From Candidatus Puniceispirillum sp. (GTDB lineage Bacteria; Pseudomonadota; Alphaproteobacteria; Puniceispirillales; Puniceispirillaceae), in NCBI GenBank assembly GCA_018668795.1, contig JABJBD010000012.1:1-20071 (forward strand): DNA of 20,071 nucleotides, written 5' to 3'. Positions within the stretch are counted from its first letter, which is position 1, and every line of letters starts with the position of its first letter. This document shows, piece after piece, positions 8,842-15,673 of this stretch. A program made the position numbers and the translations under genes. Under the pieces are notes generated by a model that was given only the letters and a program-made list of their open reading frames with translations, was not told the DNA's origin and did not search any database.

Positions 8842-9906
8842 TTATTTGGATCCTGAGCCAGACGATTTTGCCGACAGCATGGCACCGATTGAACTTGATA
8901 ATCCGCGCAATTCTGATGCAACAACATCGGTTTGCCGATTGCGGTCATTACGAAGATCGTCTGATAGTTGCGTAATATTTGTATTTAACTGCACCAGATG
9001 GTCACGCAAGCGGCGATCATCGGCCAGCATTTCCGCAAGGCTGGCCATATTTGTGTTGAGCCTTGATACTTGATCCAGCAGATGTTCACGATTGTCTTCC
9101 CCTTTGGCGATGGCCTGAGACAGGGACAAAAGCGCGCGCGCTGCTTCTTCACTCATGCCATGAGCAAGCGGGCTAAGAGATTGAGGTTGACCAGCCTGTA
9201 CCGGACTATTGTCGGTAAAGCGAGCAAAGGCCGAAAGCCAGTCTTCAAGTTCATTGAAAAACCGTCCCATGGCCTGACCAAGTTGCAGATCAAGAAAGCC
9301 AAGAATAAGCGAACCAGCAAGGCCAAAAAGTGAAGACGAAAAGGCTGTGGACATGCCCGACAAAGGGGCGTCAAGACCAGTGCGAAGCTGGCTCATCATG
9401 GCGGTAAAATCGCTGTTATTGGCATCAATCGAATTAACCACGCCACCAACCGCACCGATGGTTTGCAAAAGCCCCCAGAAGGTGCCAAGAAGCCCAAGGA
9501 AAACCAGCAAACCGATCATATAGCGGGAAATTTCCCGTCCTTCATCAAGACGTGCTGCGACACCATCAAGCACCGAGCGCATGGATAATGCAGATAGTTG
9601 TGTATCCTGCCGCGAGTCAGCCAGCATGGCATAGACGGTGGCTAACAAAACAGGGCGCGCACCAGGCGGGTCAAGCTGGCTTGTTTCTTGTACCGCTGTA
9701 ATCCATTTGCGTTCTGGGACAAGACGCAAATTCTGCCGGATGATGTAGGCAATACCCAACGCCAAGGCCAGTAAAATCATCCCATTCAAAGCCGCATTGC
9801 CAAGAAAGGCGTCAGTAAGCGGGGCATGTAACAGAACGGCAATTATACCAACCGCCACTAAAAACAAAAACATGCGAACAAGGTAACGTCGTGGATCGGT
9901 GATCAT
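8842..9906 (-). CDS. MotA/TolQ/ExbB-family ion channel protein
   Basis: Predicted inner-membrane channel subunit partnering the downstream OmpA/MotB-type protein. From the chosen ATG (354 residues) hydrophobic segments lie near 10-28, 42-57, 128-150 and 187-206. The third contains GLLGTFWGLLQTIG, the hallmark ExbB/TolQ-type loop, and the fourth has the small-residue-rich STAFSSSLFGLAGSLILGF. Residues 75-125 form a cytoplasmic loop. The C-terminal 100 residues are amphipathic and probably helical, longer than in ExbB. The frame is open to 9996, but ATG 9906 has AGGAG eight bases upstream and gives a MITDPRRYLV membrane-protein start, so I prefer it. Transcription probably starts in the 168-bp gap after suhB or reads through from it; I see no convincing promoter. 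MotA itself is less likely because flagellar context and typical MotA length and loops are lacking. Confidence 0.9.
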   Translation of the reverse strand: MITDPRRYLVRMFLFLVAVGIIAVLLHAPLTDAFLGNAALNGMILLALALGIAYIIRQNLRLVPERKWITAVQETSQLDPPGARPVLLATVYAMLADSRQDTQLSALSMRSVLDGVAARLDEGREISRYMIGLLVFLGLLGTFWGLLQTIGAVGGVVNSIDANNSDFTAMMSQLRTGLDAPLSGMSTAFSSSLFGLAGSLILGFLDLQLGQAMGRFFNELEDWLSAFARFTDNSPVQAGQPQSLSPLAHGMSEEAARALLSLSQAIAKGEDNREHLLDQVSRLNTNMASLAEMLADDRRLRDHLVQLNTNITQLSDDLRNDRNRQTDVVASELRGLSSSIGAMLSAKSSGSGSK

Positions 9907-10074
9907 TGTCCTATCTCCTATGCCTAGTTGGGCGTTTTTTGGAAATGCCAGCACAACTATAAACAAAAGAATGGCAGGAATATGGTAACACGCCAACCCC
10001 TGCTAACAGGATTTGTCAGGGTTGTGTTTCAGCTGCGTTGATAATATGGTGCTATGGCTATCGCTAATTGGTTG

Positions 10075-10875
10075 CTAGGCGCGCAGGGTTTTCAAAAGCT
10101 CGGCATGTAAAGTTGGATTGGCGGTAACAACATCACCTGTTTCGAGAGCCTTGTCACGCGAGGCAAAGTCCGACACGAAACCACCCGCTTCACGCACAAT
10201 CAGAAAACCAGCAGCTATATCCCATATTTGCAGACCATGTTCCCAGAAACCATCAAGTCGGCCAGCCGCAACCCATGCCATATCAAGCGCTGCTGAACCA
10301 TAGCGGCGAATACCGGCACAGCGAGGCATCACATTGCTAAGTTCCTGAATGAATTGCTTATGATCGTCTTCTGTGCCTCGGCCAAGAAAGGGAATGCCTG
10401 TCCCAAAAAGCGATTCAGACATGTGCCGCCGACCGGAAACCCGAAGCCGACGTTCGTTCAAATAAGCGCCTTGTCCACGTTCGGCATAGAATAATTCATT
10501 CCTAATGGGATCATAGACTGACCCAGCGGTAATGATGCCTTTGTCCATTACGGCAATCGAAATGGCAAATTGGGGAATGCCATGCAGGAAATTCGTGGTG
10601 CCATCAAGCGGGTCAACAATCCAGATAGGCGCATCACTATCTGCGCCAGACGTTTCGCCGCTTTCTTCCATTAAAAACCCCCAATCAGGGCGCGCTTTGT
10701 GAAGTTCAGCTTTGATAACACGTTCCGCATTGGTATCGGCACGTGAAACAAAATCGGCTGGCCCTTTACGGCTTACCTGTAAATTTTCAGTTTCGCCAAA
10801 ATCGCGTAACATGCCTCGTGAAGCGGCGGTGGATGCTTTTTGCATCACATTGATTAATGCGGAACGCGTTGCCAT
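10075..10875 (-). CDS. suhB: Inositol monophosphatase family protein (SuhB-like)
   Basis: Mg2+-dependent phosphatase of the inositol-1-phosphatase fold, acting on small sugar or inositol phosphates in the cytoplasm. In E. coli SuhB also acts as a transcription antitermination factor; whether this one does is unknown. The protein has 266 residues, normal length. Metal site: Glu70-Glu71 (FLMEESGE) and the first signature WIVDPLDGTTNFLHGIP with Asp88, Asp91, Gly92 and Thr93. The second signature is WDIAAGFLIVREAGG with Asp219. An AGGACC lies upstream of the ATG. It follows efp by 149 bp and precedes the channel-protein gene by 168 bp. Related family members (CysQ, histidinol-phosphate phosphatase HisN) are alternatives, but sequence flavour and the efp neighbourhood favour SuhB. 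Confidence 0.9.
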   Translation of the reverse strand: MATRSALINVMQKASTAASRGMLRDFGETENLQVSRKGPADFVSRADTNAERVIKAELHKARPDWGFLMEESGETSGADSDAPIWIVDPLDGTTNFLHGIPQFAISIAVMDKGIITAGSVYDPIRNELFYAERGQGAYLNERRLRVSGRRHMSESLFGTGIPFLGRGTEDDHKQFIQELSNVMPRCAGIRRYGSAALDMAWVAAGRLDGFWEHGLQIWDIAAGFLIVREAGGFVSDFASRDKALETGDVVTANPTLHAELLKTLRA

Positions 10876-10990
10876 AAAAAGGTCCTGTCAGATAACATCT
10901 TCGGTGTGGTAATAAAGATTAAACCCGTTCTAGCAGAAATGGATTTTTTCTCTATCAATTTGTTTTATGTCTTGGGTATCGAATACAAAG

Positions 10991-11019
10991 CTTCCAACAG
11001 TTTTAACCGCCGTTGGAAA
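10991..11019 (-). terminator. Inverted repeat downstream of efp (possible terminator)
   Basis: TTCCAAC (10992-10998) and GTTGGAA (11012-11018) form a 7-bp perfect stem with a 13-base loop. It begins 6 bp after the efp stop on the minus strand. On that strand the stem is followed by GCTTTGTATTC, so there is no real U-tract. It may terminate part of the efp message or protect its 3' end ahead of suhB. Confidence 0.4.
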
Positions 11020-11024
11020 ATGGC

Positions 11025-11591
11025 CTAATTTTTTGCGCGTTCGACATAAGTCGCATCTTCTGGACGAACAACAATGCGGGTGCCTGTTTCAATATGTGGT
11101 GGCACCATAACCCGAACACCATTTTCTAGCACAGCTGGCTTGTAGGAAGATGAAGCGGTCTGACCTTTGACAACAGCGTCAGCCTCAACAACTTCCATGG
11201 CAACCGTATCAGGCAAGGACACCGAAATAGGATCGCCTTCGTAGCTTTCCATAGTTACGGTCATGCCATCCTGCAAAAAGGCAGCGCGGTCACCAACCAT
11301 GCTGTTTGAGATGCTGATCTGTTCAAAGCTGACCGAATGCATGAACACTAGATTATCGCCTTCATCATATAAAAAGGTACATTCAGCTTCGTCAAGAATG
11401 ACACGCTCGACTGTTTCAGACGACCGGAAACGTTCGTTCAATTTGGTGCCATCGCGAATATCACGAAGTTCTATCTGGGCAAAGGCACCACCTTTGCCAG
11501 GCTTTACATGCGCGACTTTGACAGCAGTCCATAGACGGCCATTATGTTCGATCACATTGCCGGGCTTTACAGCATTTCCATTCAATTTCAT
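11025..11591 (-). CDS. efp: Translation elongation factor P
   Basis: Binds between the P and E sites of stalled ribosomes and promotes peptide bond formation at polyproline stretches. The 188 residues show the standard three beta-barrel domains: KOW-like domain 1 (about 1-65), domain 2, and C-terminal domain 3 with the signature-like end (GVRVMVPPHIETGTRIVV). The loop tip reads HVKPGKGGAF, giving Lys33 at the position that is beta-lysylated by EpmA in E. coli. The rhamnosylated arginine type modified by EarP is excluded. AGGAGA lies just upstream of the ATG. gap ends 31 bp upstream on the same strand, so gap and efp are probably co-transcribed. Confidence 0.97.
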   Translation of the reverse strand: MKLNGNAVKPGNVIEHNGRLWTAVKVAHVKPGKGGAFAQIELRDIRDGTKLNERFRSSETVERVILDEAECTFLYDEGDNLVFMHSVSFEQISISNSMVGDRAAFLQDGMTVTMESYEGDPISVSLPDTVAMEVVEADAVVKGQTASSSYKPAVLENGVRVMVPPHIETGTRIVVRPEDATYVERAKN

Positions 11592-11622
11592 TCGGGTCTC
11601 CTAATATCGTCTTTTGCATGTC

Positions 11623-12633
11623 TCAAGATAAAGTGTTGCCGATCAATGCTGCATTATCCAGCATCCGGCAAGAAAAGCCCCATTCATTATCATACCACGC
11701 CAGAACGCGCACTAGCCGATTATTTAAAACACTGGTTTGTTCAAGATCAGCGATCGAAGAATGCGGGTCATGATTGAAATCAACCGACACAAGCGGGCGC
11801 TCATTAATTCCCAGAACCCCCTTCATTGATCCGTTCGCAGCTGTTTTGAGCAGATCGTTAACCTCTTCGGTGCTGGTATCGCGCGATGACATAATGGTCA
11901 GGTCAATCACCGATACATTGGCAGTGGGTACACGAATAGCCGATCCATTCATCTTGCCTTTCAATTCGGGAAGAACCTCGCCAACAGCGGATGTGGCGCC
12001 AGTTGATGTCGGGATCATTGATAGCCCTGCCGCCCGCGCACGGCGCAAGTCTTTATGGCTGGCATCCAGAACTGCCTGATCACCTGTATAGGCGTGAATT
12101 GTCGTCATGTAGCCAGCTTCGATACCAAGCCCATCAGACAATATCTTGGCAACAGGCGCTAGCCCGTTAGTTGTGCATGACGCGTTTGACAGAATAACGG
12201 AATCTGAACGTAGTTGATCGTGATTGACGCCATAAACAATGGTTTGGTCAGCTGTTCTGCATGGCGCAGAGATCAATATTTTTTTGGCACCTGCATCAAG
12301 ATGTAGCGAAGATTTGTCACGATCATTAAATTTGCCTGAACATTCAAGCACGACATCAATATCTAGTTCCTTATGCGGAATATCAGCCGGATTGCGGTGG
12401 CGTGTCATATGAATCTTGCCACGTCCAATATCCAGCCAGTCATCCCCATATGAAACGCCAGTCTTCGAACGGCCATGAACCGAGTCATATTCATAAAGAT
12501 GCGCCGATGTTTCAACTGGCCCAGGGCTGTTTATCAGCACCACTTCAATGTCGTTGCGGGCACTTTCTTGCAAAGCGCGCAGGGTCATGCGCCCAATACG
12601 GCCAAAGCCGCTGATTGCCAAACGTAATGTCAA
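11623..12633 (-). CDS. gap: Type I glyceraldehyde-3-phosphate dehydrogenase with NADP-type cofactor residues
   Basis: Interconverts glyceraldehyde-3-phosphate and 1,3-bisphosphoglycerate. From the chosen start it has 336 residues. GFGRIGR marks the Rossmann fold, catalytic Cys153 lies in SNASCTTN and His180 in TTIHAYTGDQ. Using these as anchors, offset +4 from Bacillus stearothermophilus numbering, three cofactor-selecting positions are Ser36 (Asp32), Ala191 (Leu187) and Ser192 (Pro188). Ala-Ser at 187/188 and loss of Asp32 are the classic features of NADP-using chloroplast-type GAPDH. The second active-site-helix cysteine (SCTTNC) is Gly157. The start is TTG at 12633, seven bases after AGGAG; the TTG at 12639 is too close to it. 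No ATG fits, since downstream Met is inside the fold. Erythrose-4-phosphate dehydrogenase (Epd), which neighbours transketolase in E. coli, is a less likely alternative because of LYEYDSVHGR and the overall alphaproteobacterial Gap pattern. Confidence 0.93.
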   Translation of the reverse strand: MTLRLAISGFGRIGRMTLRALQESARNDIEVVLINSPGPVETSAHLYEYDSVHGRSKTGVSYGDDWLDIGRGKIHMTRHRNPADIPHKELDIDVVLECSGKFNDRDKSSLHLDAGAKKILISAPCRTADQTIVYGVNHDQLRSDSVILSNASCTTNGLAPVAKILSDGLGIEAGYMTTIHAYTGDQAVLDASHKDLRRARAAGLSMIPTSTGATSAVGEVLPELKGKMNGSAIRVPTANVSVIDLTIMSSRDTSTEEVNDLLKTAANGSMKGVLGINERPLVSVDFNHDPHSSIADLEQTSVLNNRLVRVLAWYDNEWGFSCRMLDNAALIGNTLS

Positions 12634-12728
12634 AATCAAGCTCCTGTTATAAGCGTGAATGTAAATCCATTCCGGTTGGGGGATTTTGTGCCATTTAGGC
12701 GGTGTTTGGTCTTTTGTCCGGAAGTCGT

Positions 12729-14729
12729 TTATTTAATTAATATTTTTGCCTTCTCGACCACAGCATCACTGGTAATGCCAAAATGCGCATATAAATCGTT
12801 GATCGGTGCGGACGCACCAAAGCTGTCCATGCCAATAAAACCATCACCTTCGGATAGCAACCGATCCCAGCTTTGCCGCATGCCTGCCTCAATGACAATC
12901 CGTGGGCTAGTGCCCAGAACCGCATTACGGTAATCACTATCCTGCATCCAGAAAAGCTCAAGACATGGCGCCGATACAACAGCGGTGGTAATGCCCGCGC
13001 TTGCAAGCTTGCTTTGGGCGTCTATTGCGACACCAACCTCGGAACCTGAAGCAATCAAGGTAACCGCACGGTCTGCCTCAGAATCACCTACCACATAGGC
13101 GCCAAGAGCTGTTTTATTTTCAGTCATATCGTTATGGCGGAATTGTGCCATGCCCTGTCGGCTAAGCGCCAGAATTGATGGTGCCGTTGTCGATGCAAGC
13201 GCACATTGCCAAGCTTCGGCAGTTTCGACAACATCGCCAGGCCGGAATACCAGAAGGTTAGGTATCACGCGCAAAGCAGATAGATGCTCGACAGGTTGAT
13301 GCGTTGGGCCATCCTCGCCAAGACCAATAGAATCATGCGTCATGACGTAAATGACACGCTGTTTCATGAGTGCCGACAGGCGAATCGATGGCCGACAATA
13401 ATCGGTAAAGACCATAAAAGTGCCGCCATAGGGTATCGTACCACCATGCAAGGCGATGCCATTCATCGCCGCGGCCATGCCATGCTCGCGCACGCCATAA
13501 TGTATATAATTGCCAGCATAATTGCCGCGATCATCTCCGGGGCGTCCTTGGCCGAAAATTTCATGGGCGGCGACACGGGTATTGTTTGATCCAGTCAGAT
13601 CGGCTGAACCGCCAAATAATATTGGGCAAGCTGGCATGATCGCTTCGATTGCTTTTTGACTTGCTACACGCGTTGCCAGTTTCTGTGGCTCAGCTGCATA
13701 GGCATTTTTTAATTGCATAACTGCATTATTGATTTCGGAACCGAAGTCACCTGCCATTGCCGCATCAAAGGCGACGGCGGATGATGATGCCGCATGTCGG
13801 CTTTGCCAGGCATCACGTTCAGCGCGGCCACGGCGACCAGCTTCGCGCCAATCAGACAGAATATCATCTGGCACAACAAACGGGTCATGCGGCCAACCAA
13901 GCGCTTTGCGGGCACCGGCAATTTCATCAGTGCCAAGCGGCGCACCATGAACTCCAGCTGTGCCTGCTTTTGTGGGGGCACCAAAGCCAATGGTTGTTTT
14001 ACAACGGATAATCGTTGGCTGACTTGCATGTGCCTTGGCTGATGCAAGGGCTGACGACACCGCCGCCATATCATGACCATCCACGCTGAGCACTTGCCAT
14101 CCATAGGCTTCAAAACGTTTGGATATGTCATCTGACACAGCCAGATCGGTACTGCCATCAATCGAAATACTGTTATCGTCAAATAGGACTATCAGCTTGC
14201 CAAGACCAAAATGGCCGGCAATCGATGCTGCCTCGTGGCTGATGCCTTCCATAAGACAGCCGTCGCCCGCAATGACATAAGTATGATGATTAACAAGATC
14301 ACCGCCATAGCGTGCGGCAAGATGTTGTTCAGCCATTGCCATGCCAACCGCATTGGCAATGCCCTGACCAAGTGGACCCGTGGTTGTTTCAATTCCCGTT
14401 GCATGTCCAAATTCCGGATGACCTGCTGTGCGTGATCCTAACTGACGAAAGTTACGGACTTCATCCATCGTCATGTCTTCGTATCCAGTCAGATGAAGCA
14501 ACGCGTAGATGAGCATTGATCCATGTCCTGCCGATAGCACAAACCGGTCACGATCAGGCCAATGTGGGTCACTAGCGTCAAATTTCAGATGCTCGTCAAA
14601 CAGAACAGTGGCGGCATCAGCCATGCCCATGGGCATGCCGGGATGCCCTGATTTTGCGGCTTCTACAGCGTCCATCGACAAAGCCCGGATGGCATTAGCC
14701 ATATTCTGTTTTGATGGTGCATTCGTCAT
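12729..14729 (-). CDS. tkt: Transketolase
   Basis: Thiamine-diphosphate enzyme moving two-carbon ketol units in the pentose phosphate pathway. It has 666 residues from the chosen start, normal length. The N-terminal ThDP domain has SGHPGMPMG with His29, GHPEFGHATGIETTTGPLGQG, and the thiamine motif from GDG (155-157) to Asn186. The pyrimidine domain contains GLGEDGPTHQPVEHL with the catalytic Glu, then the C-terminal domain (GSEVGVA). The frame extends to 14780, but ATG 14729 has AAGGGG five bases upstream and gives MTNAPSKQNMANAIRALS, the usual N terminus. gap follows after 95 bp with no clear terminator between, so a tkt-gap unit is likely. It is divergent from zauP-zapA across a 370-bp region. 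Confidence 0.97.
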   Translation of the reverse strand: MTNAPSKQNMANAIRALSMDAVEAAKSGHPGMPMGMADAATVLFDEHLKFDASDPHWPDRDRFVLSAGHGSMLIYALLHLTGYEDMTMDEVRNFRQLGSRTAGHPEFGHATGIETTTGPLGQGIANAVGMAMAEQHLAARYGGDLVNHHTYVIAGDGCLMEGISHEAASIAGHFGLGKLIVLFDDNSISIDGSTDLAVSDDISKRFEAYGWQVLSVDGHDMAAVSSALASAKAHASQPTIIRCKTTIGFGAPTKAGTAGVHGAPLGTDEIAGARKALGWPHDPFVVPDDILSDWREAGRRGRAERDAWQSRHAASSSAVAFDAAMAGDFGSEINNAVMQLKNAYAAEPQKLATRVASQKAIEAIMPACPILFGGSADLTGSNNTRVAAHEIFGQGRPGDDRGNYAGNYIHYGVREHGMAAAMNGIALHGGTIPYGGTFMVFTDYCRPSIRLSALMKQRVIYVMTHDSIGLGEDGPTHQPVEHLSALRVIPNLLVFRPGDVVETAEAWQCALASTTAPSILALSRQGMAQFRHNDMTENKTALGAYVVGDSEADRAVTLIASGSEVGVAIDAQSKLASAGITTAVVSAPCLELFWMQDSDYRNAVLGTSPRIVIEAGMRQSWDRLLSEGDGFIGMDSFGASAPINDLYAHFGITSDAVVEKAKILIK

Positions 14730-14788
14730 GTCGAACCCCTTGGTTTGTGTGCCGATGAGACCACGCGCGCTCATGATCAAACTATTTT

Positions 14789-14817
14789 GATAGACTGTAT
14801 CAGAAATTATCGGGCAA
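14789..14817 (-). promoter_or_regulatory. Candidate tkt promoter
   Basis: On the minus strand TTGCCC (14817-14812) is followed after 17 bases by TCTATC (14794-14789). The -35 match is fair and the -10 poor. It would start transcription about 50 bp upstream of the tkt ATG. It is a tentative reading based only on spacing and position. Confidence 0.25.
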
Positions 14818-14831
14818 TTTGCATTTCTATA

Positions 14832-14922
14832 TCAGTTTCGTCAATGCGACATTCATCGCATGGCGCATTATATCAGCAATTTTTTTCTTCAAATTGGGTG
14901 GCCGCGCTTATTCAGTTTCGTC
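14832..14922 (+). repeat. Pair of 11-bp direct repeats TCAGTTTCGTC
   Basis: Identical copies at 14832-14842 and 14912-14922. An exact 11-mer pair in a region this small is unlikely by chance (roughly 1 in 80 by a simple four-letter estimate, less in skewed AT-rich DNA). One copy lies beside the candidate tkt promoter and the other overlaps the -35 region of the candidate zauP promoter, so they are plausible operator sites. No regulator is identified. Confidence 0.55.
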
Positions 14923-14946
14923 GCTTTTGTCGTTTAATGCTAAAAT
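14918..14946 (+). promoter_or_regulatory. Candidate extended -10 promoter for zauP-zapA
   Basis: TGCTAAAAT at 14938-14946 combines an extended -10 TG with a 5/6 match to TATAAT. The -35 area (14918-14923, TCGTCG) is poor, as is common for extended -10 promoters. The second direct-repeat copy overlaps it. The leader to the zauP start would be about 145 bases. Confidence 0.35.
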
Positions 14947-15099
14947 GAGGGTTTATTTCAATTGCATCTTGGTGCAAGCTTTATCTGATAACTTATTATG
15001 AATAAGACAGAATATCATTTTTAGCTAATAGAACATTGTAAGCTTATTTAATGTTTTTGTTAGGCTAATGAAATGATTTTGTTTGGGATTTTGAAATAG

Positions 15100-15345
15100 A
15101 TGACACGACTCGAAGATGCCTTAACTCAATTCGAAAATGCTGTTTCAAACTTGGAAACATCTGTAGAATCGATTCGAGAATCAGCAAGCAATGCGAAAAT
15201 GATGAATACGGATTCGGCGTCAATGTCTGAGACATTTCAAAATGAGCTTCGTGCTGTTGAAACCAAACTTGATCAGGCGGTCGCCATAATCAGCGAATTT
15301 TCTGGTGGTGCGGCACCACAAGACAAAGTGACAGAAACCAAATGA
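15100..15345 (+). CDS. zauP: ZapA-associated coiled-coil protein ZauP (DUF4164-like)
   Basis: Small acidic protein of 81 residues, almost entirely predicted helical coiled coil (TRLEDALTQFENAVSNLETS and a second helix around 45-68), with no membrane segment. In Caulobacter a coiled-coil protein encoded directly upstream of zapA, ZauP, works with ZapA to focus the cytokinetic Z-ring. Size, composition and position match. The stop overlaps the zapA start by four bases (ATGA), so the two are translationally coupled. The Shine-Dalgarno sequence is weak (GGGATT). The gene contains an unusual cluster of GANTC sites. Sequence identity to ZauP itself was not tested; the call rests on context and coiled-coil character. 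Confidence 0.8.
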   Translation: MTRLEDALTQFENAVSNLETSVESIRESASNAKMMNTDSASMSETFQNELRAVETKLDQAVAIISEFSGGAAPQDKVTETK

Positions 15346-15665
15346 CAAGTTCGGTAGTAACGATCCGCCTGAATGGTAAGCCATACCAAATCGGGTGTGA
15401 CGCGGGTGAAGAAGTGCATGTCACAAAGCTGGGTGCCGAAGTTGATTCGGTCATGCAATCGCTGGTCGATTCAATCGGCCAGATTGGTGAAGCGCGCTTG
15501 CTGGCGATGACAGCTTTGATTATCGCTGATCGTTCGGCGAATGGGACAGAAGCTGGTGCATCATCATCTGACGATGCCGGACAAGACGCCGAAGCTGCGG
15601 CGGTTGCACTGGAAAAAGCGGCCGCCCGGCTGACAGAGCTTGCATCTAGGCTAACAACACCTTAA
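15342..15665 (+). CDS. zapA: Cell division protein ZapA
   Basis: Binds and bundles FtsZ filaments at midcell. The protein has 107 residues. The N-terminal domain reads SVVTIRLNGKPYQIGCDAGEE, followed by the helix EVDSVMQSLVDSIGQIGEARLLAMTALIIADR, both typical of ZapA. A Ser/Ala/Asp-rich linker (about 68-85) precedes a C-terminal coiled coil (EKAAARLTELASRL) that mediates tetramer formation. It starts within the end of zauP by an ATGA overlap. The downstream 6S RNA and 5-formyltetrahydrofolate cyclo-ligase form the neighbourhood seen in many Proteobacteria, which supports the call. Confidence 0.95.
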   Translation: MTSSVVTIRLNGKPYQIGCDAGEEVHVTKLGAEVDSVMQSLVDSIGQIGEARLLAMTALIIADRSANGTEAGASSSDDAGQDAEAAAVALEKAAARLTELASRLTTP

Positions 15666-15673
15666 ATCAACAG

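Larger units (their letters stand above)
14730..15099. other. Divergent intergenic region between tkt and zauP-zapA, with repeats
   Basis: No supported gene here; short open frames have no coding character and the DNA is clearly AT-richer than its flanks. It must hold promoters for both directions. Contents seen: an 11-bp direct repeat TCAGTTTCGTC at 14832-14842 and 14912-14922, exactly 80 bp apart; the inverted repeat CTTATTATGAATAAG (14992-15006) with another CTTATT at 15042-15047; TTGCA (14962-14966) facing TGCAA (14973-14977); and the palindrome TAAGCTTA (15039-15046). Candidate promoters are listed separately. Confidence 0.7.

Noticed and set aside
8769..9333. Plus-strand frames opposite the channel pair
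   Set aside because: Residue composition is atypical and they overlap two well-supported minus-strand genes.
7669..9906. Zorya-type anti-phage defence (ZorA/ZorB resemble MotA and an OmpA/MotB protein)
   Set aside because: No ZorC/ZorD or ZorE nuclease/helicase gene is adjacent; the neighbours are housekeeping genes. The long coiled coil is on the MotB-type partner rather than as the ZorA tail.
7669..9906. Flagellar stator motAB or Tol-Pal/ExbBD
   Set aside because: No flagellar, tolB, pal or tonB gene nearby, and the protein lengths and long coiled coil do not fit these systems.
9907..9996. Extended N terminus of the MotA/ExbB-like protein with an extra hydrophobic segment
   Set aside because: The ATG at 9906 has a well-spaced AGGAG, whereas 9996 has none; the extra segment reads as translated leader DNA.
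14819..15001. Short open frames in the tkt/zauP intergenic region as small genes
   Set aside because: No ribosome binding sites and AT-driven composition; two overlapping frames compete, as in non-coding DNA.
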